Assembly (NCBI GenBank): GCA_003970805.2
Contig: CP051152.1
Location: 1,302,001-1,366,000 of the forward strand
Length of the DNA: 64,000 nt
Source: Undibacterium piscinae
GTDB lineage: Bacteria > Pseudomonadota > Gammaproteobacteria > Burkholderiales > Burkholderiaceae_D
Reading direction: 5' to 3'
Position numbers and translations under genes: made by a program. How positions within the stretch are numbered: position 1 is the stretch's first letter; each line of letters begins with the position of its first letter. The notes below the pieces were generated by a model, which saw nothing but the letters and a program-made list of their open reading frames with translations, searched no databases and had not been told where the DNA came from. Positions 27,201 to 36,000 of the stretch are shown piece by piece.

Positions 27201-27628
27201 ACACGAATCTCGACTTCTGTTTGACGTTACATCGTGCCCACACGAGCCTGCAACTCAAACTTGACGACGAGTTGGGCATACACCATGGAATCAGTTTCGA
27301 TGATTTCGCGCTACTGAATTTGCTCGCGCAAGCGGACGGTGGTCGGGTAAGCATTCCGGAACTCGTGCGCCCGCTTGGTCAACCCCAATCATCGGTGCTG
27401 CGTCAATTGATCGTGCTCGAAAAGATTGGCCTTGTGGTGCGCGAAGGTGTGAATGGATTTCGCCAGGCTGTGCTTCGCCCAGCCGGGCGTGCGCGGGTGA
27501 ACGCCGCACGCGAGACTGCCGATAGCATTTGCACTGAAGCCGTCGAATCAATCGCCCCAGCAGCGGTTGAGATGATTTCCGCAGTACTGGCAACGCTTGC
27601 ACGCACCCCAACCTTAGCACTTTCATGA
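27197..27628 (+). CDS. MarR family transcriptional regulator
   Basis: 143 residues. A winged helix is visible: FDDFALLNLLAQADGGRVSI, then PELVRPLGQPQSSVLRQLIV (recognition helix) and VVREGVNGFRQAVLRPAGR (wing). The ATG at 27197 overlaps the GIY-YIG stop (ATGA) and has AGGAGG at 27183-27188, so the longer upstream frame is not used. As last gene of a three-gene operon with paired operators at its promoter, it probably autoregulates. Confidence 0.87.
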   Translation: MNTNLDFCLTLHRAHTSLQLKLDDELGIHHGISFDDFALLNLLAQADGGRVSIPELVRPLGQPQSSVLRQLIVLEKIGLVVREGVNGFRQAVLRPAGRARVNAARETADSICTEAVESIAPAAVEMISAVLATLARTPTLALS

Positions 27629-27775
27629 GCAACGCTATCGCGACGATTTGCTGGTTACGCAGCCACTTGCACAGCTTGGCGGTGCATCCGTGGCGCTGTA
27701 TTGAAGCCGGCCAAACGAAATATCGGAGCGCACCCAAAAGGCGCGCGACTCAAGAACATTTAAGGACCACTTACC

Positions 27776-28678
27776 ATGCCTAAAATTAAAGCGAACGGAA
27801 TTGAAATTGAATACGATTGTTTTGGCAATACCGACGCGGAAGCTGTTCTGCTAATTTCCGGTCTGGGTACGCAGATGACTCGCTGGAGCGAAACGTTTTG
27901 CCAGATATTGGCAGAACAAGGTTACCGCGTGATTCGTTTTGACAATCGCGACGCAGGCCTTTCAACTCACTTCAATAGCGGGTCGATTCCAGACCTCGCT
28001 GCAATTGCCGATGCAGTCTCTCGCAACGAAACGCCCAATGTGTCTTATACGCTGTTCGATATGGCGAACGACGCTATAGGACTTCTCGATTCGTTGATGA
28101 TCAAACGAGCGCACGTGGTTGGCAGATCAATGGGCGGCATGATTGCACAATTGTTGGCCAGCGAGCATGCTGAACGCGTTCTATCTCTGGTTTCCATTAT
28201 GTCGAGTACCGGCAATCGTGATCTGCCGCAGGCCAGCCCTGCAGTGATGGCGGCGATGACATCGCCCGCGCCACATCCATTGAAAGACGAACAGGGCTAT
28301 CTCGCCCATTGCGTTGACTTTTCTCAAGTGATAGCCGGGCGAGGCTATCCTTTTGACGAATCCACTCAACGAGATCAAGCCTTAGCCGAAGTCAAACGAG
28401 CCTACAACCCAAGCGGGTTTTGGCGGCATATCGCCGCCATCGCCGCGACCGGTGATTTAAGGTTACGACTAGCTAACATAACTGCTCCAACGCTTGTGTT
28501 GCATGGGTCAGACGACCCACTGGTTCCGCCGGAGGCTGGGAAGGACACTGCGGCCAATATCCAAGGCGCTGAACTACGCATCGTCGAGGGGATGGGCCAC
28601 GATTTTCCACCCTCGCTATTTAGATTTTTGGCCGGAGTTATCGCAGATAACGCACGCCGCGCGCGCCAGACCTTTTAA
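27776..28678 (+). CDS. alpha/beta fold hydrolase
   Basis: 300 residues without signal peptide. The sequence shows LISGLGTQMTRW, RFDNRDAGLS, the nucleophile elbow GRSMGGM (Ser118), LHGSDDPLVP with the acid and VEGMGHDFP with the His. The triad is complete; relatives are annotated as esterases or epoxide-hydrolase-like proteins. It starts 147 bp after the MarR gene and may belong to the same regulatory unit, though the gap allows its own promoter. Confidence 0.85.
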   Translation: MPKIKANGIEIEYDCFGNTDAEAVLLISGLGTQMTRWSETFCQILAEQGYRVIRFDNRDAGLSTHFNSGSIPDLAAIADAVSRNETPNVSYTLFDMANDAIGLLDSLMIKRAHVVGRSMGGMIAQLLASEHAERVLSLVSIMSSTGNRDLPQASPAVMAAMTSPAPHPLKDEQGYLAHCVDFSQVIAGRGYPFDESTQRDQALAEVKRAYNPSGFWRHIAAIAATGDLRLRLANITAPTLVLHGSDDPLVPPEAGKDTAANIQGAELRIVEGMGHDFPPSLFRFLAGVIADNARRARQTF

Positions 28679-29149
28679 ATGCATATTGGCCCCGACGGCG
28701 CGCTTCGCCAAGACGGTCATCAGCCGCCGAGGCACTGAGAAACTCGAGGATTCTGAAATTGTCGTGAATTAGGGCCTAAAAGGACCAAATAGAAAATGGA
28801 AGCAACAATACCAAAATTCCTGTATGCGCAAATTATTCGAGCTAAGCATCTGACACCGTTCATGATGGCTCGGTCAACGACTGCTTCTGGCCGTGTGGTC
28901 GGCCATCGGAAAAATGTCAATGCCACTTAACACCCTACTGCTCCATCCGAATCGAATCCTGTAATTCCGCGTCACTGCGTTTGTGATCACTACCAAATAT
29001 ATGGTTGAGCACATAATCATTGTGCATCGCACGATTATCTCTTCAAGGCAATATTTAAAATATCGACGTTGAAAGTACGCCGTATTTTCGCGTTTTTACG
29101 CATCCATTAATTACAGGCAAATCCAGACTGAGTGCTGTCAAGAGGTGAT
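28679..29149. other. intergenic stretch with one weak small ORF
   Basis: 471 bp with no clear gene. A 44-codon plus-strand frame at 28796-28930 (MEATIPKFLYAQIIRAKHL...) has an AAGGA about 14 bases before its ATG; its HLTPFMM text faintly recalls the N-terminus of siderophore-interacting proteins. I would not call it a gene without homologues. Confidence 0.35.
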
Positions 29150-30349
29150 TCAATAAGCTGAAATGACAAGCCGATCTTTTCGACGTAATGCACCAAGTCC
29201 TAAGACCATCAGCAATACGAGTGCAAGGAACGGAAGCGTCGCCAGGTTCAGCGAACGCCAACCCCAATTATTTAGCAGCCCTCCTGCAGAAAGAGAGGCA
29301 AGGCTTACCGCCCCGAACATCAGGAAGTCATGCGTAGCTTGAATTTTTGCTCGTTCGGCTGGGCGGTAGGCTTCGGTTAGCAGCGTGGTACCACCAATGA
29401 ACAAAAAATTCCACCCCACACCCAACAGGGTCAAGCCGGAAAGGAAATGCAGAAATTCAATGCCAGTCAATGCAATGGCTACGTGCCCACTTAACAAGGC
29501 AATGCCCAGCATCATGATTGGCAGTACACCAAATCGACGAATCAGATTGCCGGTAAAAAAAGAGGGAACGAACATGCCTAGCACGTGCCACTGAATTACT
29601 GTGGCTGCAGCGCCCAAAGGCTGACCACAAATTTGCATCGCCAATGGTGTGGCTGTCATGACCATGATCATCACGGCGTATCCAACCGATGAACTGGCCA
29701 TTGCTGTCAGAAATACCGGTTGCCGCATTATTTCCAGTAGAGTTCGTGAAGATCCGTGGCTTTCAGCAATCACAAACGTAGGCAAACTCAGGCGTGTGAC
29801 CAACAACAACGCTATCAAACTCACAGCGGATAACGCGAAATAACTCAACATGAACGGCACCGAGCCAATTCCCTGTGTCACTCTAACGATATTCGGCCCG
29901 GCAAGCGCTGCAACAACTCCACCGGCGATGACCCAAGAGATAGCCCGGCTTTTGAAATCGGCACTGGCCACATCCGCTGCAGCAAACCGATAGTATTGTG
30001 CAAAAGCTTGATAGCCTCCCATCAATGCGTTGGCGAAGACAAATAGCCAGAAATGACCAAGCCAGATGGCTGCGCCTGCGGTAAGCCCTGCCAGGCAACC
30101 TAACGACGTGCCTAACAAAAAACCATTCTTGCGGCTAAAACGTTGCATCAGCATTGAGGCAGGAATCATGGAGGCCGCTGCTCCTACCATCATCATGGCA
30201 ATCGGCAGGGTGGCCAAACGTTTGTCCGCTGCGAGATTCAAACCAACCAAGCCGGAAAGCGTGATCACCATGACTGAAGCTGTTTGAAACAGTGCTTGCA
30301 TACTTGCAAGTAAGAAGACATTGCGCTTTTCTACGGAGGTGAGATTCAT
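29150..30349 (-). CDS. MFS transporter
   Basis: 399 residues with about 12 hydrophobic helices. The loop after helix 2 (MLMQRFSRKNGFLLG) follows the MFS motif A pattern, and a matching loop follows helix 8 (LIRRFGVLPIMMLG). Single-component secondary transporter of the inner membrane. The substrate is not evident. It is monocistronic, with an AGAAAG ribosome site and a 400-bp gap before the divergent metallothionein gene. Confidence 0.85.
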   Translation of the reverse strand: MNLTSVEKRNVFLLASMQALFQTASVMVITLSGLVGLNLAADKRLATLPIAMMMVGAAASMIPASMLMQRFSRKNGFLLGTSLGCLAGLTAGAAIWLGHFWLFVFANALMGGYQAFAQYYRFAAADVASADFKSRAISWVIAGGVVAALAGPNIVRVTQGIGSVPFMLSYFALSAVSLIALLLVTRLSLPTFVIAESHGSSRTLLEIMRQPVFLTAMASSSVGYAVMIMVMTATPLAMQICGQPLGAAATVIQWHVLGMFVPSFFTGNLIRRFGVLPIMMLGIALLSGHVAIALTGIEFLHFLSGLTLLGVGWNFLFIGGTTLLTEAYRPAERAKIQATHDFLMFGAVSLASLSAGGLLNNWGWRSLNLATLPFLALVLLMVLGLGALRRKDRLVISAY

Positions 30350-30750
30350 GATGCTTTTCTTTCTTCAGATCCAAATAATTGAACCTGCATGGTACTGAAA
30401 TAAGCAATAAAAATGCCCCCAAGTGACGAATTGAAGAATAAGTAGAGTGAGTCGTATAGCACGACGACTAAATGGTAGATTTACCTCGAAAGTTATTCGC
30501 TTCCAATCGTTTTGGGTAAAGGACTAATGTAAGGATGTTTGATGAAGAAGAGTTGAAGCCCACATTTCAGCCGCACTAAAAATACTTGATAGACCATTCG
30601 TTCGGCTGAAAAAACCTCTCGCGCACGTCGAATAACCATTGGTCCCATATTACTTTTGAGATTTTAGAAAAATGGCGACACTTGTTTCCATCGAAGACAT
30701 TCTGTTCTCGATAAATAACGTTACTTTTTAATCTTAATAGGAAAATGATC
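30350..30750. other. divergent gap, MFS / metallothionein
   Basis: 401 bp with no supported gene. It includes a perfect 9-bp inverted repeat TTTCAGCCG (30565-30573) and CGGCTGAAA (30603-30611) around a 29-nt loop, 140 bp before the metallothionein start. The promoter of the metallothionein must lie in the AT-rich last 100 bp; no metal-regulator dyad is obvious. Confidence 0.45.
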
Positions 30751-30900
30751 ATGAATTCAATCAATGAAGCAGTATGCAAATGCCAAACTTGTCCAGGTGC
30801 TGGTTGTACTTGTGGATGTGCAAAGGAAACGGCGCAAAAAACTTGTCAGTGCGGATCAGATTGCCGTTGTGGTGCTGCGTGTTCTTGCGCAAAACAATAA
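30751..30900 (+). CDS. bacterial metallothionein, 49 aa
   Basis: A 49-residue cysteine-rich protein: 12 Cys (positions 9, 11, 14, 19, 21, 23, 32, 34, 38, 40, 44, 46) in CxC and CxxC spacing, no aromatic residue and no His. The two halves, CKCQTCPGAGCTCGC and CQCGSDCRCGAACSC, are separated by a short Lys/Thr linker. This is the composition of metal-thiolate cluster proteins that buffer Cu(I), Zn or Cd in the cytoplasm. AGGA lies 8 bases before the ATG. A strong hairpin follows the stop. The all-Cys ligand set without His favours Cu(I), but that is inference. Confidence 0.88.
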   Translation: MNSINEAVCKCQTCPGAGCTCGCAKETAQKTCQCGSDCRCGAACSCAKQ

Positions 30901-30914
30901 TTTGATTTGTATGG

Positions 30915-30942
30915 TTCACGTTGGTTAGTTAGCCAACGTGAA
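30915..30942 (+). terminator. hairpin terminator after metallothionein
   Basis: TTCACGTTGG (30915-30924) pairs perfectly with CCAACGTGAA (30933-30942) around an 8-nt loop. GTTTTTG follows about 10 bases later. A rho-independent terminator with a displaced U-tract, or an mRNA-stabilising 3' hairpin. Confidence 0.6.
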
Positions 30943-31073
30943 ACCCTACTGTTTTTGCTCACTTGTTTTTTTAAATTAATCGCGAACGCAAGCAACTATT
31001 CATGCTTGTCGATTGTGAAGTCATGTTTCATTTCAAGGCAACTTTTTCGATAAATTCAAAATTAGGGAAATAT

Positions 31074-31535
31074 ATGAACAAGCTCCAACAATTCATTTCA
31101 AGTTTTTTTATATTGATTGCGTTAAATGGGTGTGCGATGTTTACACCACCCTCTGGCCTCGATCTGAGCATGACACGTCCGAGTGTTCAAGGAATTTATA
31201 CCGTGTCGATGCACCCTTTGGTGGACGCGGTTGAGATCAATCAAATGCATTCATGGGAAATAAGCATTGCCACTTCAAAAGGCATTCCTGTCACTGGCGC
31301 TCAAATAAATTTTGATGGTGGTATGCCACAACATCTGCATGGTTTTCCAACCCATCCCCGCGTGACAAAAGAACTTGGTGGCGGGCGCTATCGTCTCGAT
31401 GGCGTTAAATTTAGCATGACGGGTTGGTGGGAAATGAAAGTGAAAATTCAATCGGAACAGGGTAACGATGCCGTCACTTTTAATACGGTTATCTCTTCGC
31501 CTACTAGTTTTCACGGGGCAGTGAGCGCGAAATGA
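31074..31535 (+). CDS. YtkA/FixH-like domain lipoprotein
   Basis: 153 residues from ATG 31074 (AGGGA upstream); an in-frame ATG 72 bp upstream lacks support. LNGCAM is a lipobox, so the protein is probably membrane-anchored in the periplasm. The rest is one immunoglobulin-like YtkA/FixH domain: WEISI...GIPVTGAQI, then the His/Met-rich GGMPQHLHGFPTHPRV and GRYRLDGVKFSMTGWWEMKV. His and Met clusters of this kind suggest copper binding. Its stop overlaps the next ATG (ATGA), coupling it to a MauG-type protein. Confidence 0.78.
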   Translation: MNKLQQFISSFFILIALNGCAMFTPPSGLDLSMTRPSVQGIYTVSMHPLVDAVEINQMHSWEISIATSKGIPVTGAQINFDGGMPQHLHGFPTHPRVTKELGGGRYRLDGVKFSMTGWWEMKVKIQSEQGNDAVTFNTVISSPTSFHGAVSAK

Positions 31536-32785
31536 AAAAGTCAATCTGGTTACAGGCCTGGTCGTTCTGCATGACGTTCATGATGGTCGGATATTGTGTT
31601 GCGAGTAGCGATCTGCTTACATTCGATATGGATATAAGTAGTTGGAGCTCAAGCGAAATGAGAGTCCTGCAATCGTTACATATTGACCAGCTCCCCCCCG
31701 CACCTGTCGATCGGTCCAACGCGTATGAGCGAATTCCGGCAACAGCTGATCTGGGGAAACGACTGTTCTTTGATGCGAGATTTAGTGCAAATCAAAAAAT
31801 CTCGTGCGCCAGTTGCCATTCCCCTCAGCAGCAGTTTCAGGACGGACTTGCTTTGGGTCAGGGTATAGGCAAGGGAAAGCGCCGCACTATGTCCATCGTT
31901 GAAAGTGGTCGCAGTCCATGGCAGTTTTGGGATGGTCGAAAAGATAGTCTATGGGCGCAAGCATTAGGACCAATGGAAGACGCCAACGAACATGGCGGCA
32001 ATCGACTCGCTTTCGCCAACCTGATACGACAGCACTATCAAAGTGACTACGAAAAACTGTTTGGGTCGATGCCGGATCTGAAAGATTTACCTGGCAACGC
32101 AAGTCCAAATGGGACTGCCGAAGAACGTGATACATGGGCGAAATTGAGCGAAGCTAGTCGTCAAAGTGTTTCGGGTATCTTTGCAAATATGGGAAAAGCC
32201 ATCGCTGCCTATGAAAGGACGCTTCATCACGCACCGTCGCGCTTAGATAATTATATTGCTGGCACGTTGCACCGTGACCCTACCGCTGGTCAAATATTAA
32301 GTTCATCCGAAAAACGTGGACTACGGTTATTTATTGGAAAAGGTGAATGTATTTCCTGTCATGGTGGTGCACTAATGACAGATCAACATTTTCATAACAC
32401 AGGCGTTGTGTCACGTGATGTGAAGAACCCTGACCAGGGGAGGTCGTCTGCCATTTCAACCGTTGTGAATGACCAATTCAATTGCCTTGGCAAATTTAGT
32501 GACGCTGGACCACGCGATTGTCAGGAGCTGGAATTTATCGCCAATGATGATCCCCACATGGTGGGTGCATTTAAGACCCCAAGTCTTCGCAATGTGGCAT
32601 TGCGTCCTCCGTATATGCACGCCGGACAGATCAGCACGCTGCGCGATGTCATTCACCATTACGCCGATGCACCGAGTGCACTTGTAGGACACAACGAGCG
32701 CAAGCGTATCGCATTTTCAGAGCAGGAAATTGATGATCTCGTGAGTTTTCTTGGGACGCTTTCAAGCGCTGGAATAGAAAACTAA
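31532..32785 (+). CDS. MauG/cytochrome c peroxidase-like di-haem protein
   Basis: 417 residues with an N-terminal export signal and two haem c sites: CASCH (Cys92, Cys95, His96) and CISCH (Cys273, Cys276, His277). Typical family text includes LGKRLFFDARFSANQKI, GGNRLAF and FKTPSLRNVALRPPYMHAG. Members are periplasmic; CcpA types reduce H2O2, MauG/MbnH types oxidise Trp in partner proteins. Translational coupling to a small His/Met-rich lipoprotein favours a partner-modifying role, which is inference. Confidence 0.88.
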   Translation: MKKSIWLQAWSFCMTFMMVGYCVASSDLLTFDMDISSWSSSEMRVLQSLHIDQLPPAPVDRSNAYERIPATADLGKRLFFDARFSANQKISCASCHSPQQQFQDGLALGQGIGKGKRRTMSIVESGRSPWQFWDGRKDSLWAQALGPMEDANEHGGNRLAFANLIRQHYQSDYEKLFGSMPDLKDLPGNASPNGTAEERDTWAKLSEASRQSVSGIFANMGKAIAAYERTLHHAPSRLDNYIAGTLHRDPTAGQILSSSEKRGLRLFIGKGECISCHGGALMTDQHFHNTGVVSRDVKNPDQGRSSAISTVVNDQFNCLGKFSDAGPRDCQELEFIANDDPHMVGAFKTPSLRNVALRPPYMHAGQISTLRDVIHHYADAPSALVGHNERKRIAFSEQEIDDLVSFLGTLSSAGIEN

Positions 32786-32861
32786 AAATTTGCGGCTCAA
32801 CATGATAAAAAAAGGCAAATTAAATTTGCCAACAATGACACTTTCTACATAACTTTGGAGC

Positions 32862-33296
32862 ATGGAAATGAGTATTTTTATTGGTGTAACTCTGGCGATC
32901 ATCATCGGGGGGTTTGCAACCATCATCGGATTTGACCGTGAGCGTGGGTTTTATCCATTCCTAATGATTGTCATCGCTTCAATCTACGTATTATTTTCCA
33001 TTCTGGATGGCACGCCGAAAACAATGTACGTTGAATTATTTGTAATGTTCGTGTTTTCAGCGGTATCCATTGTTGGGTTCAAAAAAAATGCCTGGATAAT
33101 TGTGGGCGCGCTGGTAATGCATGGATTATTTGATGCGTTCCATGGCGATTTGATTATCAATCAGGGCGTGCCTTCGTGGTATCGATCTTTTTGTATTTCG
33201 TATGACATAGTCGCCGCTGGCTACCTGGCCATTCGCTTGACTTATTCAGGCTCACAAAAGAAATTGAGAAGCACTAACCTGTTGTCTCGTGATTGA
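32862..33296 (+). CDS. DUF6010-like integral membrane protein
   Basis: 144 residues with four to five helices. GFDRERGFYPFLMIVIASIY, then VMHGLFDAFHGDLI and GVPSWYRSFC are the recognisable conserved blocks. The His/Asp pair within membrane segments (HGLFDAFHG) hints at metal or proton binding, but no function is known. GGAG precedes the start, and Met3 (32868) is nearly as well placed. It follows the di-haem gene by 76 bp on the same strand. Confidence 0.6.
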   Translation: MEMSIFIGVTLAIIIGGFATIIGFDRERGFYPFLMIVIASIYVLFSILDGTPKTMYVELFVMFVFSAVSIVGFKKNAWIIVGALVMHGLFDAFHGDLIINQGVPSWYRSFCISYDIVAAGYLAIRLTYSGSQKKLRSTNLLSRD

Positions 33297-33375
33297 TGGG
33301 GAATAACGCCCTCGCCATCAATAAATAATGTCCGCTTTAAGGTAGTTTTTTTGTTGCAAATGCTGGAGTAGCTTA

Positions 33376-34845
33376 ATGGATTATCAGCCACATTCACTGT
33401 TATGTTTTAATGACCTACGTGAACCGTGTTCACAGTTAGATTGCGATCTTGTCGAATCTGTGAGAGACGAATATCGAGATGTTTGTTTGCGCTTGGCAAG
33501 TAAAGATTCACTTACCATGTTGCCGAATCGATTTTGGTTAATGAATTATTTGCAAAAACGTATCAAGAACATATACGGTAGCAATACGGTAATGGCAATG
33601 TTATTTGTCGACTTGGATGAGTTCAGGAATATCAAATATACATTTGGCCATGTCTTTAGTGATGAATTACTTTATCAAGTAGGTTCACGTTTAAGCTCGT
33701 TATTAAGACCTGGCGATTATGTAGCTCGTCTCAGTTATGGAGAGTTCGCATTTGTGTTGAATGACATAGCGTACACCGAAGAAGTTCGGCATATGGCGGA
33801 ACAAGTCTCGGTGTCGTTGAGCATGCCGTTTGTGTTGTCAGGGGAGCAGCGTCATTCCATGCATGCATCGATCGGAATTAGCATGTATCCCCAAGATGCC
33901 GAAGATGGCGAAACGTTTCTGAAGCATGCGGATATTGCAATGTACTCTGCGCGAGCTTCTGGAAAAGAACCATACTTTTTTTATCAACTACACATGTCAG
34001 AAGCTATCTTGGAAAAGATCACTATCGAACAGCACATGCGGTACGCACTGGAAAAAAAGGAATTCATTTTAAATTATCAGCCACGAGTTGATAGTCAGAC
34101 AGGGCAACTTCGTGGATTGGAGGCGCTTGTACGATGGGATCATCCGGAACGCGGTTTGTTGGCTCCACAATATTTCATTCCGATTGCCGAGACGTCTGGG
34201 TTGATAGTTCAGCTCGGTGAATATGTTATCGAGCTCGTATGTCAACAGCTTGCAATATGGAAGAAACATGCTTTACCCCTATGCCCGGTGTCGATCAATG
34301 TGTCACCACGCCAACTCCATCGTAATGATCTGATGGCGAGGATATTACGTCACGCTAGCGAGAATGGGATCGACCCAGCCTTGTTAGAAATTGAAGTGAC
34401 GGAATCATGCATCATAGAAGACAGCGTCACAGTGAAGCAGCAATTGGAGGCATTCTCAGCACTTGGAATGAAGTTGTTGCTTGACGATTTTGGCACCGGG
34501 TATTCCTCTTTAACCCAACTGCAACACTATGCGATGGATTTGTTAAAGGTGGATAGAGCATTTACTGCAAATTTAGAAAATGGAGATAAAAGCGCAGCTT
34601 TAGTATCCGCGATTATTACGATGGCGCATGCACTCGGTATGAAGGTCGTTGCTGAAGGTGTTGAAACATTGGCGCAATTACATCTGCTACAAGCGCTCGC
34701 CTGTGATGAGGTCCAAGGATATTTAATTTCGAAACCTGTGTCTGCAGAGGCCATAGCCGAACTTATGTGTAGACCGACGCTGTTTAGTGAAATGATGTTT
34801 GTTGAGAAAAATCTGAATCTCAAAACAGCTTTCCTTGTCCTTTGA
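33376..34845 (+). CDS. EAL phosphodiesterase with degenerate GGDEF domain
   Basis: 489 residues. GGDEF-type domain about 45-200: the signature is SYGEF (120-124) instead of GG(D/E)EF, so cyclase activity should be lost though GTP binding could regulate. EAL domain about 215-470: EALVRW (249-254), NVSPRQL, EVTES and DDFGTGYSS are all present, consistent with an active c-di-GMP phosphodiesterase. No transmembrane or sensory domain. It runs 26 bp ahead of the flavin monooxygenase gene. c-di-GMP could feed into control of the EPS cluster downstream, but nothing here shows that. Confidence 0.88.
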   Translation: MDYQPHSLLCFNDLREPCSQLDCDLVESVRDEYRDVCLRLASKDSLTMLPNRFWLMNYLQKRIKNIYGSNTVMAMLFVDLDEFRNIKYTFGHVFSDELLYQVGSRLSSLLRPGDYVARLSYGEFAFVLNDIAYTEEVRHMAEQVSVSLSMPFVLSGEQRHSMHASIGISMYPQDAEDGETFLKHADIAMYSARASGKEPYFFYQLHMSEAILEKITIEQHMRYALEKKEFILNYQPRVDSQTGQLRGLEALVRWDHPERGLLAPQYFIPIAETSGLIVQLGEYVIELVCQQLAIWKKHALPLCPVSINVSPRQLHRNDLMARILRHASENGIDPALLEIEVTESCIIEDSVTVKQQLEAFSALGMKLLLDDFGTGYSSLTQLQHYAMDLLKVDRAFTANLENGDKSAALVSAIITMAHALGMKVVAEGVETLAQLHLLQALACDEVQGYLISKPVSAEAIAELMCRPTLFSEMMFVEKNLNLKTAFLVL

Positions 34846-34870
34846 TCCAATTAATTCAAGAAAGAAAGTG

Positions 34871-35953
34871 ATGGACGAGCTATCTGAAAATATCGACGTT
34901 TTAGTGATTGGCGCGGGGCAAGCGGGACTTGCATTGGGCTACTATCTTCGACAGACTAAGTATTCCTTCATTCTTACCGAACAAAATGGAAGGATTGGAG
35001 ATAGCTGGCGCAATCGATACGACTCTTTGGTTTTGTTTACGTCTCGTCGATTTTGTGCTTTACCTGGATTGACAGTACATGGCAATCCCGATTCCTATCC
35101 AAGCAAAGATGATATCGCTAAATATCTGGAAACATATAGCCAACATTTCAAGCTGCCTGTTCAGACCAATGTGGAAGTTCAATCGCTGGAGAGAACGGTC
35201 GATGGAAACTTCAAGGCTGTTACAGCATGTGGTGCAACGATTTATGCTCGGTCGGTAGTATTGGCGACGGGTGCTTTTCAAGTGCCGATAGTTCCTTCTG
35301 TCGCAGACGGTTTCTCCAGCGAAATAATACAATTTACAGCCGAGACCTACCGCTCACCGTCGCAAGTCCCTAAAGGTCGTGTCGTCGTTGTCGGTGATGG
35401 TTCGACTGGACGACAAATTGCAGCTGAGCTCTCTCGTACTTGCCAAGTAATAATAGCGACAGGTCATTCTCGTCCAGTTCTACCTAGCAATGTATTCGGA
35501 AAGGATATTTTCTGGTGGCTAGATTTATTTGGCATTATTCGAGCCGCATCAGACAGTTTTTTAGGGCGAAAAATGAAACGAACTGATTCATTTCCAGGGA
35601 CGCATTTAAGATTGTCGGCATTGAAAAAACAAGGCATACAATTGGTGGGAAGATTGACTGAGGCTCGCGGAATGAAAGCTATATTTTCGTCGGGGCAGGA
35701 CTTAGATATTGACTGTGTTGTATGGGCAACCGGGTACCGAGATCGTACCGATTGGGTGGCGATCCCTAAAGCGAAAAATTCTAATGGTCTTTTCCTCCAG
35801 AAAAATGGCATTTCGCCAATCACTGGTATGTACTTTATTGGTAGAAGTTGGCAATCGTCACGTGGCTCGGCATTGCTGCTTGGCGTTGGCCGAGATGCCG
35901 AGAATATTGTTGAACATCTGTCTAACTGTTTAAATATGAAACTGAAAAATTAA
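34871..35953 (+). CDS. FAD-dependent NAD(P)H monooxygenase, CzcO-like
   Basis: 360 residues from ATG 34871. First Rossmann GAGQAG (14-19), then GDSWRNRYDSLVLFTSRRF, a second dinucleotide motif VVVGDGSTGRQIA and a late CVVWATGYR. This order is that of flavoprotein monooxygenases and CzcO-like oxidoreductases. The substrate is unknown. An upstream ATG at 34835 overlaps the EAL gene and lacks a ribosome site. Confidence 0.82.
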   Translation: MDELSENIDVLVIGAGQAGLALGYYLRQTKYSFILTEQNGRIGDSWRNRYDSLVLFTSRRFCALPGLTVHGNPDSYPSKDDIAKYLETYSQHFKLPVQTNVEVQSLERTVDGNFKAVTACGATIYARSVVLATGAFQVPIVPSVADGFSSEIIQFTAETYRSPSQVPKGRVVVVGDGSTGRQIAAELSRTCQVIIATGHSRPVLPSNVFGKDIFWWLDLFGIIRAASDSFLGRKMKRTDSFPGTHLRLSALKKQGIQLVGRLTEARGMKAIFSSGQDLDIDCVVWATGYRDRTDWVAIPKAKNSNGLFLQKNGISPITGMYFIGRSWQSSRGSALLLGVGRDAENIVEHLSNCLNMKLKN

Positions 35954-36000
35954 ATTCGTCATATCCACAACGGACAAATTGCTCACTAGAAAGAAAAATA

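Noticed and set aside
30565..30611. 9-bp inverted repeat as transposon ends or metal-regulator operator
   Set aside because: The 29-bp spacing is too short for an element and too wide for a MerR/ArsR-type dyad; left as an unexplained repeat.
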